From Fervidifonticultor_A sp037443565 (GTDB lineage Bacteria > Sysuimicrobiota > Sysuimicrobiia > Sysuimicrobiales > Humicultoraceae): 23,596 bases of DNA. Below are positions 7,303-14,597 of the stretch, one piece after another (the stretch's first letter is position 1; every line of letters starts with the position of its first letter). The stretch lies in the NCBI GenBank assembly GCA_037443565.1, contig JBBIOB010000048.1:1-23596 (forward strand). The letters are read 5' to 3'. Both the position numbers and the translations under genes were made by a program. The notes below the pieces were generated by a model. It did no database searches. It was not told the origin of the DNA and worked only from the letters and a program-made list of their open reading frames with translations.

Positions 7303-7330
7303 GCGGCCCTGCGCGTGAGCGCAGGGCCGC
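7303..7330 (-). terminator. Strong hairpin after the ABC importer operon
   Basis: GCGGCCCTGCGC (7303-7314) pairs perfectly with GCGCAGGGCCGC (7319-7330) around a four-base loop that reads GTGA on the plus strand. It lies 4 bases beyond the stop codon of the minus-strand ATPase gene and within the promoter region of nothing recognisable. There is no U-run on either side, so it may act as an mRNA 3' end stabiliser rather than a classical intrinsic terminator. Confidence 0.5.
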
Positions 7331-7334
7331 CAGA

Positions 7335-8480
7335 TCAAGACGGGGTCTGTGGCCTGAGCAGCAGGACGTCGTCGGGCGCGACGCGGAGCGTCACGGGGTT
7401 CCCCTCGGCGATGCGCGCGTCGCCGCGCGGGTGCGCGATCTGCGCGCGCAGGATCCCGCCCCCGGGCAGCTCGATCTCGCTGGCCAGGACCGAGCCCAAG
7501 TAGTTGGCCAGCCGCAGCGTGCCGCGCAGGAGGTTGACGTCGTCGGCTGCGCGGCCGTCGTGCACCAGCTCCAGGGCTTCGGGACGCACGCACACGGTCA
7601 CGGATTCGCCCGGCGCGAACCCGGGGTTGCGGCTGGCCGACGCGTGGAGCTGTGCCGCGCCGTTGGCGCCGCCAGTCTCCAGCGCCACGACCAGTCGATC
7701 ACCAGAGCGTCCCCGCACCGTACCCTGGAGGAAATTGGCCCCGCCCAGGAAGTCGGCGACGAAGATGTCCGCGGGCCGCTCGTAGACCTCTGCCGGCGTA
7801 CCGAGCTGCATGAGGCGGCCGCGGTGCATCACCGCGATCCGCGTCGAGAGCATGAGCGCCTCGTCCTGATCGTGCGTGACGTAGATCGTCGTGATCCCGA
7901 GCTGGCGCTGCAGCTTGACCAGCTCGTTGCGCATCTGCACCCGCAGCCGGGCGTCCAGGTTCGAGAGCGGCTCGTCGAGCAGCAGCAGTCCCGGTTGGAC
8001 CACGATGGCCCGCGCCAGCGCGACCCGCTGCTGCTGGCCTCCGGAGAGCTGCGAGGGGAGGCGGTGGCCCAACCCCTCGAGCCCGACCAGGCGGAGCGCG
8101 TCCTCGACGCGACTCCCGATCTCGGCGCGCGCCACCTTGCGCTCGACCAGTCCAAACGCCACGTTGTCGTACACGGTCATATGCGGCCAGAGCGCGTAGT
8201 TCTGGAACACCATGCCGATGTTGCGGTGCCAGGGCGGGGTCGCGGTCACCGGACGTCCATCGAAGAGGATCTCGCCCGCATCCGGCAGCAGCAAGCCGGC
8301 GATCATACGCAGCGTCGTGGTCTTGCCGCAGCCGCTCGGGCCGAGGAAGGTGAAGAACTCCCCGCGGCCGATGGTCAGGGACAGATCGTGCACCGCGACC
8401 ATATCGTGGAACCGGCGGTGCAGATGGCGCAGTTCGACCTCGACCGGCCGGATGCGTGTGATGGGCGTCGGCGCTGCCAT
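7335..8480 (-). CDS. ABC importer ATPase (PotA/FbpC/UgpC type)
   Basis: This is the cytoplasmic energy-coupling subunit of the importer encoded by 8488-11604. The product is 381 residues. Walker A is GPSGCGKT with Lys53, the Q-loop Gln93 is in MVFQNYALWPH, the signature is LSGGQQQ (145-151), Walker B is LLLLDEP (Asp169, Glu170) and the switch His203 is in TIYVTHDQDEA. After about residue 240 a TOBE-type regulatory region follows (VTVCVRPEALELV, then GTLRLANYLGS), as in Fe3+, polyamine and sugar importers. The gene follows the permease with only a 7-base gap, so it is the last gene of a three-gene operon. The substrate cannot be read from the ATPase. Confidence 0.95.
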   Translation of the reverse strand: MAAPTPITRIRPVEVELRHLHRRFHDMVAVHDLSLTIGRGEFFTFLGPSGCGKTTTLRMIAGLLLPDAGEILFDGRPVTATPPWHRNIGMVFQNYALWPHMTVYDNVAFGLVERKVARAEIGSRVEDALRLVGLEGLGHRLPSQLSGGQQQRVALARAIVVQPGLLLLDEPLSNLDARLRVQMRNELVKLQRQLGITTIYVTHDQDEALMLSTRIAVMHRGRLMQLGTPAEVYERPADIFVADFLGGANFLQGTVRGRSGDRLVVALETGGANGAAQLHASASRNPGFAPGESVTVCVRPEALELVHDGRAADDVNLLRGTLRLANYLGSVLASEIELPGGGILRAQIAHPRGDARIAEGNPVTLRVAPDDVLLLRPQTPS

Positions 8481-8487
8481 GAGCGGG

Positions 8488-10221
8488 CTACAGCGTGAAC
8501 GCCATCCGGCCCCGGCCGCTGAGCCGGTTGGCCAGGTACGTACCCAGCGCCACGATCACGATCGCGACCACGCCGAGCGCGGCGGCGGCGCCGCGCCCCA
8601 GCGGACTCTGGGAGTAGATGTAGATGGCGTACGACAGGGGGCTCTGCTCGATGCGGCTGACGAGCGTGATCGTCGTGCTGAACTCGACCGCGGCGGTGAT
8701 GAAGATGAGCACGCCGCCGGCCGTGACCCCGCCGATGATCAGCGGCAGGACGACCCGCCGGAACGCGCGGACGCGCGGCGCGCCGGCCACCGCCGCGGCA
8801 TCTTCGAGCGAGCTGTGGACCTGGTGCAGCGCGGCGTGGCTCGCCCGCAGCGCGTACGGCAGCCGCCGGACCATATAGGCCAGCACGAAGATCGCCCACG
8901 TCGAGGCCAGTGAGGTTTCCGTGCCCGGCAGCGTCATCGTGTAGAAGACCCGCAGGAACCCCACGCCGATCACCACGCCGGGCAGCGCGATCGGCATCAT
9001 GGCGATGGCGTCGAGCAGGCCCTTCCCCGGCACGCGGCCGCGCTGGAGCAGGTAGGCGATCGCCGCGGCGACGACGACGCCCAGCAGCGCGGCGGCCACG
9101 CTGTAGGTGAGCGTGTTGAGGATGAACCGGGGCGCGCGCAGGAAGATTTCGGCATAATGGCCGAGCGTATACGTGCTCGGCAGGTACGTCAGGCTCCACA
9201 CCCGGCTGAACGACATCACGATGACGCCGAGGTGAGGGAGCAGCGAGATGCCCAAGATGGCGGCACAGGTCCCCAGCGCCACGCTGGACCGCCATCCGGC
9301 AAGCGACTTGCCTCCCTCGGGCTGTCGCGCGCCGGTCTGCAGCGTCGCGTACTCCCGCCGCGAGACGATCCAGTTGGACGCCACGACGCAGGCGATCGAG
9401 ATGATCACCATGATCACGCAGATCACGTAGCCGTCGACGTCGTCGCGGCCCACCGTGGTAATGCGCAGGTAGGCCTGCGGTCCGAGCATGTTCTTGAAGT
9501 TCAGGATGAACGGCGTGCCGATGTCGTCGACGGCCTTCACGAACGTCAGCAGCGCGCCGGCGGCATACGAGGGCAGCACGAGCGGGAAGACCACGCGCCG
9601 GAGCAGCCGCCAGCCGTGGGCGCCCATCATCTGGCCCATCTCCTCCAGCGAACGGTCGACGTTCATCAACGCGGCCGTCACGGTCAGGAAGATGAACGGG
9701 AAGAAGTGGAGGGCCTGCGCGAGGATAATCCCGCGCAAGCCCTCCATGATGTTGACGTGAAGGCCGAAGAGGTCCTGGAGCAGCAGGGTGATCGTGCCCG
9801 CGCGCCCGAACACCTGGGTCAGCGCGATCGCCCCCACAAACGGCGGCAGGACCAGCGGCAGGGTCGAGAGCGTGACCACGAGCATCCGGCCACGGAAGTC
9901 GTAGCGCGCCACGACGAACGCGAGCGGCAGCGCGAGTACCGTGCCGATGACGACTACCCATCCGCCGGCGAGCAGGCTGTTCGTGAGGGATTCGATGTAG
10001 AGGGGATTCTCAAAGAACCTGAAGAGGTGGGCCAGCGTCATTCCGCCGTCGGCGCCCGTCAGCGCCACGCGGAGCACCGCCGCGATCGGCCACACGACGA
10101 ACACGCCGAGGATCAGCAGCAGCACCAGGGCCAGCGCCGCATGGCCGGGGTCGACGGACGTCCGCCACCGAATCCCCACCGGCGCGCGCACCGGCGCCTG
10201 CTGCGGGACGGGAATGCTCAT
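8488..10221 (-). CDS. ABC importer fused double permease (FbpB-like)
   Basis: This 577-residue inner-membrane protein has about 12 hydrophobic helices arranged as two BPD_transp_1 units in one chain, the layout of Fe3+ (FbpB/AfuB), thiamine (ThiP) and aminoethylphosphonate importers. Each half carries a cytoplasmic EAA-type loop that docks on the ATPase: LEEMGQMMGAHGWRLLRRV in the first half, and LEDAAAVAGAPRVRAFRRV in the second. A polar stretch near residues 300-320 (ARQPEGGKSLAG) links the halves. It lies 33 bases downstream of the binding-protein gene and 7 bases upstream of the ATPase gene. The start at 10221 is an ATG with only a weak CGGA site upstream. Confidence 0.93.
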   Translation of the reverse strand: MSIPVPQQAPVRAPVGIRWRTSVDPGHAALALVLLLILGVFVVWPIAAVLRVALTGADGGMTLAHLFRFFENPLYIESLTNSLLAGGWVVVIGTVLALPLAFVVARYDFRGRMLVVTLSTLPLVLPPFVGAIALTQVFGRAGTITLLLQDLFGLHVNIMEGLRGIILAQALHFFPFIFLTVTAALMNVDRSLEEMGQMMGAHGWRLLRRVVFPLVLPSYAAGALLTFVKAVDDIGTPFILNFKNMLGPQAYLRITTVGRDDVDGYVICVIMVIISIACVVASNWIVSRREYATLQTGARQPEGGKSLAGWRSSVALGTCAAILGISLLPHLGVIVMSFSRVWSLTYLPSTYTLGHYAEIFLRAPRFILNTLTYSVAAALLGVVVAAAIAYLLQRGRVPGKGLLDAIAMMPIALPGVVIGVGFLRVFYTMTLPGTETSLASTWAIFVLAYMVRRLPYALRASHAALHQVHSSLEDAAAVAGAPRVRAFRRVVLPLIIGGVTAGGVLIFITAAVEFSTTITLVSRIEQSPLSYAIYIYSQSPLGRGAAAALGVVAIVIVALGTYLANRLSGRGRMAFTL

Positions 10222-10254
10222 GGATGCGGATTCCGGACGGCGCCGGGATCTCGT

Positions 10255-11604
10255 CTACCGGCGCCGCAGTATCTCCTCAGCCTGGCCGGCGAGCTGCGCG
10301 GCCCGCACGTACGACGCCCGGGCCACCTCGCCCCACTCCCGCTCCTTGGCGCTGCGGTAAGCCGCATCGCGCTCCATGCCGCCCGACACCTCAGCGGCCA
10401 TGCGCTCGCTCACGTGCACGTACCGGGCCGACGCCCGCGCCTGGGCCAGCAGCCGCTCGGCGTCGGCGACGTCGCGGCCGGCCGCGCGGGCCGCCTCGAT
10501 GGCCCGCTCGGCCCGGTAGATCGCCTCCCAGGCCCGCTTGAGCTCGGCGTGCCGGAAGGTGATGATCTGGTCGTACATGCGGTTGGTGACCTGATACCGG
10601 CTGGCCGAGAGGTCGGCGTTGAACTGGACGCCGGCCTTCATGGTGAACGGGTTCGGCATGCCCTTCGGCGCCTCACTATAGAGGGTCGCGCGCACCGGCA
10701 GCCGCGCGATCTCAGGCTTGAAGAGCAGCCGCTGGCCGTCGTCGCTGAGCAGGTAGTTGATGAAGCGGCGGGCGCCCTCGGGGTTCGGCGCGTTCTTGAT
10801 CATGGCCACGTTCGCCGGGACGATCGACGTGACCGACGGGTAGACGAAGTCGACCGGCTGCCCCGACGCGATCGCGGAGAGCCCGAAGAAGTCGATGACG
10901 ATCCCGACCCCGTACTGGCCGGCGATGACCGCCTCGGGCACGCCGAACGACCGCTCGGTGATCGCGCCCATGTTGCCGCCCATCTGCAGCAGCAGCTCCC
11001 AGCCCTTCTGCCAGCCGTAGCCCTGCAGGATTGTCTCGACGGTCAGGTGCGTGGTGCCGCTGCGGCTCGGTGCCGAGATCACCAGGTGGCCGAAGTACGC
11101 CGGCTTGACGAGATCCTCCCACTCCTTCGGCGCCGGTACGCGGTGGCGCGCCATGTAGGTGCGGTTCCACATGATGCCGTAGCCGCTCACCGCGAAGCCG
11201 TGGAAGAAGCCCTCGGGGTCGTTGATCGGGAACCCGGCGACCTGATCGGGAATCCCGCGGCGGAACTCGGCGGGCGGCGAGTAGCGCTCGAGCATGTTGT
11301 TGGTCTTGAGGAAGATGAACGCGTCGACGGCGCTTGCCCAGAAGATGTCGACGTCGGGCCGCGCGGCGCGCTCGCGGACATGGGTGATGGCCGCGGAGGT
11401 CGGTTTCGGCACGACGTCCATGCGCCAACCGGGATTCGCGCGTTCGAACCCGGCCTTGTAGGCATCGAACAGTTCCTTGGGGAACGACGTGATGACCGCC
11501 ACTTGCTGGGCCTGCGCGGACGTCGGCACGGGTGGCACCGCGAGGACGACCGCGAGCGCTCCAAGCAGGAACAGCCCTCCGTACCTGCGAGCTGCGTGAT
11601 GCAC
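10255..11604 (-). CDS. ABC importer substrate-binding protein (Fe3+/phosphoglycerate type) with helical C-terminal extension
   Basis: This is the exported binding protein of the importer encoded by the two genes that follow it. The product is 449 residues. The GTG start is supported by GAGGTGA 6 bases upstream. Residues 1-32 are a signal peptide (hydrophobic core LFLLGALAVVLAV, likely cut after SAQA) with no lipobox Cys. The body is a type-2 periplasmic-binding fold of the AfuA/FbpA/PgtC group (VITSFPKELFDAYKAGFE, DIFWASAVDAFIFLK, SGTTHLTVETIL, EGARRFINYLLSDDGQ). The last ~90 residues are unusual: an Ala/Arg/Glu-rich helical tail with coiled-coil character. The tyrosine ligands of ferric-binding proteins cannot be assigned with confidence, so iron is not assured. 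Phosphonate, phosphoglycerate and other anions remain possible. Confidence 0.88.
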   Translation of the reverse strand: MHHAARRYGGLFLLGALAVVLAVPPVPTSAQAQQVAVITSFPKELFDAYKAGFERANPGWRMDVVPKPTSAAITHVRERAARPDVDIFWASAVDAFIFLKTNNMLERYSPPAEFRRGIPDQVAGFPINDPEGFFHGFAVSGYGIMWNRTYMARHRVPAPKEWEDLVKPAYFGHLVISAPSRSGTTHLTVETILQGYGWQKGWELLLQMGGNMGAITERSFGVPEAVIAGQYGVGIVIDFFGLSAIASGQPVDFVYPSVTSIVPANVAMIKNAPNPEGARRFINYLLSDDGQRLLFKPEIARLPVRATLYSEAPKGMPNPFTMKAGVQFNADLSASRYQVTNRMYDQIITFRHAELKRAWEAIYRAERAIEAARAAGRDVADAERLLAQARASARYVHVSERMAAEVSGGMERDAAYRSAKEREWGEVARASYVRAAQLAGQAEEILRRR

Positions 11605-11729
11605 TGTAGATCACCTCGCTCTGGGTTGCTTGCCCCACGAACCGGATGAGAGAAGCATTGGGACCCAGGGGTCTGTTCGCGAGATGAACCGGGGGTATCC
11701 TGCCTTCCCGCTTTGAGCGTGGAGCTGCG
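11605..11729 (-). other. Gap between proC and the ABC operon
   Basis: The 125 bases hold the Shine-Dalgarno site of the binding-protein gene. No convincing promoter hexamers or U-tailed hairpin are visible, so transcription from proC into the importer operon is possible. Confidence 0.3.
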
Positions 11730-12560
11730 TCAGGAGGACCGGCGCACGGAAGCCAACTCGCCCGCCCGCTGGATGGCCTGCCGCACGGCGTCGCCGACGG
11801 CCTGCTTGAACCCGCGCGCTTCGAGCACGGTGAGCGCGGCCATCGTCGTGCCGCCGGGCGAGGTGACGCGCCGGCGCCACTCGGCGGGATCGCCCCCGGT
11901 GTCCCTGACGAGCTTGGCGGCTCCAAACACCGTCTGCACCGCGAGGTCCCGGGCGGCGTCCGCAGGCAGCCCGGCCCGCACCGCCGCCTCGATCAATGCT
12001 TCCATAAAGAGGTAGACATAGGCAGGCCCGCTGCCGGCTACGGCCGTCACCGCGTCCATGGCCTCTTCGCTCACGTCGACGGTGTAGCCCACGCGGTCGA
12101 AGAGGGCGCGGGCCGCTGCGCGATGGGCCGAGGCCGCGTTGCGGCCGTAGGCGAGCGCGGTGGTCGAGGCCAGCACCGCCGCCGAGAGGTTGGGCATCGC
12201 CCGCACCACCGCTGAGCCGTTGAGGTAGCCTTCGACGGAGGCACAGCGCACGCCGGCCAGCAGCGAGATGACCAGGTGCCGGTCTGTGATGTGCGGCCGC
12301 AGCTCCCGCATCGCCTGATCCAGATCCGCGGGCTTCATCGCGAGGACGAGGGTGTCTGCGGCGGCGCCGATCTCGGCCTTGTCCGGGGTGGTCACGATGC
12401 CCCACGCCTTCGTCAGATGCTCGAGGCGCTCGCGGCGGCTGCGGTTTGTCGCCAGGATCTGCCGGCCGTCGATCCCGGCGTCGCGCAGGCCGCCGATCAG
12501 GGCCTCCGCCATGTTGCCCGCGCCGATGAAGCCAATTGCCGTATTCACCGTCCTCACCAT
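11730..12560 (-). CDS. proC: Pyrroline-5-carboxylate reductase
   Basis: This enzyme catalyses the last step of proline synthesis, NAD(P)H-dependent reduction of 1-pyrroline-5-carboxylate to L-proline, in the cytoplasm. The product is 276 residues, about normal. The N-terminal Rossmann nucleotide site is AIGFIGAGNMAEAL (residues 8-21). The C-terminal dimerisation and substrate domain carries AGSGPAYVYLFMEALIEAA and VTSPGGTTMAAL, the ProC signature. The start is uncertain: ATG 12560 has AGGG immediately before it, while GTG 12548 (reading VNTAIGFIGAGN) has GTGAGG 3 bases before it; both spacings are poor. The gene lies directly downstream of a T-box leader with a proline specifier codon, which confirms the assignment and shows it is induced when tRNA-Pro is uncharged. 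Confidence 0.97.
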   Translation of the reverse strand: MVRTVNTAIGFIGAGNMAEALIGGLRDAGIDGRQILATNRSRRERLEHLTKAWGIVTTPDKAEIGAAADTLVLAMKPADLDQAMRELRPHITDRHLVISLLAGVRCASVEGYLNGSAVVRAMPNLSAAVLASTTALAYGRNAASAHRAAARALFDRVGYTVDVSEEAMDAVTAVAGSGPAYVYLFMEALIEAAVRAGLPADAARDLAVQTVFGAAKLVRDTGGDPAEWRRRVTSPGGTTMAALTVLEARGFKQAVGDAVRQAIQRAGELASVRRSS

Positions 12561-12578
12561 CCCTGTAGAAACACAACG

Positions 12579-12604
12579 GCCCTCCCGCCCAAGGGCGGAA
12601 GGGC
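12579..12604 (-). terminator. Intrinsic terminator of the proC T-box leader
   Basis: On the minus strand GCCCTTCCGCCC pairs with GGGCGGGAGGGC around a two-base loop (with one T-G pair), followed by the U-rich GTTGTGTTTCT. The hairpin starts 2 bases after the antiterminator motif and ends 18 bases before the proC ATG, which is the standard position for transcriptional attenuation. Confidence 0.85.
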
Positions 12605-12835
12605 TTCCGCGGTACCACCTCAGTTCGCAGCGGCTACGTCGCCCGCTGCGCGCTCACCGTGCGATCTCGGGCACGACCCGGTGGCTTTCTGCGCGGCATG
12701 TCGTCCGTCCGCGCCTCAACCACAGCTCAGGGGATGGGTTCGCGGGATTGCCGGCCGCCGGCTTCCACCCTGTCTCCGGCTCGCTCGTGCCGTCCTCGCC
12801 GCTACTGGTCCCCGTCAACGCACAGGACTATGTAG
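12579..12835 (-). ncRNA. T-box riboswitch, proline specifier (CCC), controlling proC
   Basis: This leader RNA senses uncharged tRNA-Pro. Stem I shows GGGGA-CC-AGTAG on its 5' side and GAA-CCC-A-TCCCC-TGAG on its 3' side. AGTA and GAA form the loop-E (S-turn) motif, GGGGA pairs with TCCCC, and the triplet CCC (plus-strand 12736-12738) sits exactly in the specifier position, a proline codon. A distal Stem I segment reads GAGCCGG ... AAGCCGGC. The conserved T-box AGGTGGTACCGCGG (12607-12620), which binds the tRNA acceptor end, is a near-perfect match and is followed at once by the terminator. The expected logic is that uncharged tRNA-Pro stabilises the antiterminator and allows read-through into proC. 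The start near 12835 is inferred from the promoter. Confidence 0.93.
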
Positions 12836-12841
12836 CTCTCA

Positions 12842-12870
12842 TTGATAGCACATCCCTGGACAGCGGTCAA
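12842..12870 (-). promoter_or_regulatory. Sigma70-type promoter of the T-box/proC transcript
   Basis: On the minus strand TTGACC (12865-12870) and TATCAA (12842-12847) are separated by exactly 17 bases, matching the -35 and -10 consensus in five and four of six positions. Predicted transcription starts near 12835, just before the T-box Stem I. The promoter begins only 12 bases beyond the stop codon of the Uma2 gene upstream. Confidence 0.75.
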
Positions 12871-12882
12871 CCGGCCCCTGTC

Positions 12883-13437
12883 TCAAGAAGATGACCCAAA
12901 GAGGACGTCGAGGGACAGTTCGAATCCCGGGAGTGGCGGGGCATCGCGCAGCGTTTCTGTCCGCCCGTAGGTCGTCGCGCCCTCTCGGGTGTGGACCGTC
13001 ACCGATTCGTGATCGGGGTCGACGATCCAGACCGCCGCCGTCCCGGCCCGGAGATAGTCGGCGACCTTCGCGGCCACCTCCGCGGGACGGTCGTCCGGCG
13101 ATAGGACTTCAACGACAAGATCGGGCGGGCCGGGGAAGAACCGCTTGGGGATCGGCGAAGGTACACGATCGCGAAGCACGACGGCCACATCTGGCCCCCG
13201 CACAGTGGGTGGATCATGGCTCAGAATGAACCCGGCCTCCGCCATGACGACCCCCAGGCCGCGCGGCACCACATGAGCACGGAGATGATCGACAAGCAGC
13301 GCCACAAGCGTCCCATGACGGGCGCCGGGAAGGACCACCTCGACCACCTGCCCGGCTACGAGTTCCGCTCTCGGGAACCGGTCGGCAAGGCGCCAGAATT
13401 CTTCAACAGAAACCCGCGCTCGGGTCACAGGCGACAT
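12883..13437 (-). CDS. Uma2 family (DUF820) putative nuclease-fold protein
   Basis: The product is 184 residues, the normal Uma2 length. The family has a PD-(D/E)xK restriction-endonuclease-like fold. The family landmarks are present in order: ELVAGQVVEVVLPG, GPDVAVV (Asp83), PPDLVVEVLSPDDR (Asp106, Glu110), then AAKVADYLRAGTAAVWIVDPD with Lys124. The putative active-site acidic residues and Lys are therefore kept. The biological role of Uma2 proteins is not settled; they are abundant in cyanobacteria and other genomes with many copies, and nuclease activity is inferred from the fold. The ATG at 13437 has no Shine-Dalgarno site but a TATACT hexamer 6 bases upstream, suggesting a leaderless mRNA. 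Confidence 0.9.
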   Translation of the reverse strand: MSPVTRARVSVEEFWRLADRFPRAELVAGQVVEVVLPGARHGTLVALLVDHLRAHVVPRGLGVVMAEAGFILSHDPPTVRGPDVAVVLRDRVPSPIPKRFFPGPPDLVVEVLSPDDRPAEVAAKVADYLRAGTAAVWIVDPDHESVTVHTREGATTYGRTETLRDAPPLPGFELSLDVLFGSSS

Positions 13438-13443
13438 GACTCA

Positions 13444-13452
13444 AGTATACCA
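13444..13452 (-). promoter_or_regulatory. Extended -10 promoter giving a leaderless Uma2 mRNA
   Basis: On the minus strand the sequence reads TGG-TATACT, an extended -10 element, followed by six bases and then the ATG. A start site 7 bases after the hexamer would be the A of the start codon. No -35 element or ribosome-binding site is seen. Confidence 0.55.
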
Positions 13453-13460
13453 TCGGCGGA

Positions 13461-13513
13461 ATCACCCCCATGGAAGCTATCGGCAGACTCGGCCCCGATG
13501 GACAGGGGGTGAT
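13461..13513. repeat. 9-bp perfect inverted repeat with nested stem in an intergenic gap
   Basis: ATCACCCCC (13461-13469) pairs with GGGGGTGAT (13505-13513). A second stem, ATCGG/CCGAT, lies inside the 35-base spacer. The structure fills most of the 82-base gap between the metallo-hydrolase stop and the Uma2 start. There is no U-run, so terminator function is uncertain; a processed-RNA or operator role is equally open. Confidence 0.5.
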
Positions 13514-13519
13514 GCCACA

Positions 13520-14488
13520 TCAGCCGTACGCGGACGACCCGCCAGCAGCCCGTCCGGCGATCGCGTAGTACGCGACGCCGTTGCGATGCTCCACCGCCAG
13601 ACGGCCTTCTGCTTCCAGCAGGTCGAGATGCCCGACGATCTCCGACATGCCCAGGACGAGCCCGAAGCGGTCGAGGCCGGGGAACCACGACTCCACGAGC
13701 TCGCGCAGCGTCCACGCGCGGTCCGCCAGTGCCGCGGCCAGGCGCGCCTTGCGTTCCTCGTGATGGCGCAGCAGCGCCGCCGCGCGCGGGGCCGGCGCGG
13801 CCAGCGGCTCACCGTGCCCCGGGTAGGCCACCTCTGGTCGCAGCGCCTCGATCCGGCGCAGCGACCCGAGCAGCGCCGGCAGCGTCCGGTGGCGCTGGCC
13901 GTCGGGCGCGAACTCGATGATGGGGTTGGGACTGATCTCCTCGAGGAGCACGTCGCCCGAGATGAGCGCCCGGCCGTCCCACAGGCAGATGTGGCCCTCG
14001 GCGTGCCCCGGCATGTGCAGCACATCGAGCGACGACTCGCCAAGCGGCAACCGGTCACCGTCGCCGAGCAGATCGGTCGGTTCCACGGGGTCGAGATCGT
14101 CGCGATAGCGCCTGAACACGCCCACGAGCATGTCAGCGACGTCGCTCGGAAATCCAGAGGCGTGGATGAACTCCCGCATCGGGCCTACGAACGTCCTGTC
14201 GCCGGCAAGCTTGGGCCGGTCGGCGGGATGGACCATGACCCGGGCGCCACCGGCCGCGGCCACGGTCGCCGCCAGCCCGAAGTGGTCCACGTGCCCGTGG
14301 GTGATCACGAGGCGCTCGACCCGGTCCAGGCCGAGCCCGGCCCGCGCCAGACCGGCCTCCAGCGCCGCCCGGGCCTCGGGGGTCTTGGGTCCGCAGTCCA
14401 CCAGGGTGACCGGCGGCCCCGGCAACAGGTAGGCGTTCACCGGGCCTACCGGGTAGGGCGTGGGAAGGGACAGGCAGAGCATATTCAT
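13520..14488 (-). CDS. Metallo-beta-lactamase-fold hydrolase
   Basis: The product is 322 residues. The core is an MBL domain whose metal motif HGHVDH (His64, His66, Asp68, His69) binds two metal ions, usually Zn, supported by later ligands in HMPGHAEGHICLWD, SGDVLL and YPGHGEPL. The last ~90 residues form a winged-helix-like tail (EERKARLAAALADR, then SEIVGHLDLLEAEGRL), an arrangement seen in LACTB2/YflN-like proteins. The substrate is unknown: thioesters, RNA or lactones are all seen in relatives. The ATG at 14488 is preferred because GAAGG lies 5 bases upstream; the ATG at 14500 would lie upstream of the predicted transcription start. It is divergent from the ABC operon at 14598. Confidence 0.88.
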   Translation of the reverse strand: MNMLCLSLPTPYPVGPVNAYLLPGPPVTLVDCGPKTPEARAALEAGLARAGLGLDRVERLVITHGHVDHFGLAATVAAAGGARVMVHPADRPKLAGDRTFVGPMREFIHASGFPSDVADMLVGVFRRYRDDLDPVEPTDLLGDGDRLPLGESSLDVLHMPGHAEGHICLWDGRALISGDVLLEEISPNPIIEFAPDGQRHRTLPALLGSLRRIEALRPEVAYPGHGEPLAAPAPRAAALLRHHEERKARLAAALADRAWTLRELVESWFPGLDRFGLVLGMSEIVGHLDLLEAEGRLAVEHRNGVAYYAIAGRAAGGSSAYG

Positions 14489-14503
14489 CGTGACCTTCAT
14501 ATT

Positions 14504-14510
14504 GTATACT
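14504..14510. promoter_or_regulatory. Overlapping divergent -10 elements (GTATAC palindrome)
   Basis: The plus strand reads TTG-TATACT (TATACT at 14505-14510), serving the ABC operon at 14598. The minus strand reads TATACA (14504-14509), serving the metallo-hydrolase at 14488. The hexamers overlap almost completely, so the two promoters should compete. -35 elements are weak on both strands. Confidence 0.45.
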
Positions 14511-14521
14511 CTTCGGCAATG

Positions 14522-14553
14522 CCACCCGGCCGGCATCCGGCCGGCTCCGGTGG
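14522..14553 (+). repeat. Inverted repeat in the 5' leader of the second ABC operon
   Basis: CCACC-CGGCCGG (14522-14533) can pair with CCGGCCG ... GGTGG (14537-14543 and 14549-14553) around the loop CAT, leaving GCTCC as a bulge. It lies just after the predicted transcription start near 14517 and 45 bases before the GTG at 14598. It could be an operator or an mRNA-stability hairpin. Confidence 0.4.
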
Positions 14554-14597
14554 GATGCTCGTCTGATCGTCCAACTTTGGGGGGAGGTGTTGGAGGA

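Noticed and set aside
9157..11649. An 830-codon open frame on the plus strand
   Set aside because: It lies antisense to the FbpB-like permease and its binding protein, has low-complexity Arg/His/Asp-rich content and no family motifs. Such mirror frames are expected in high-GC coding DNA.
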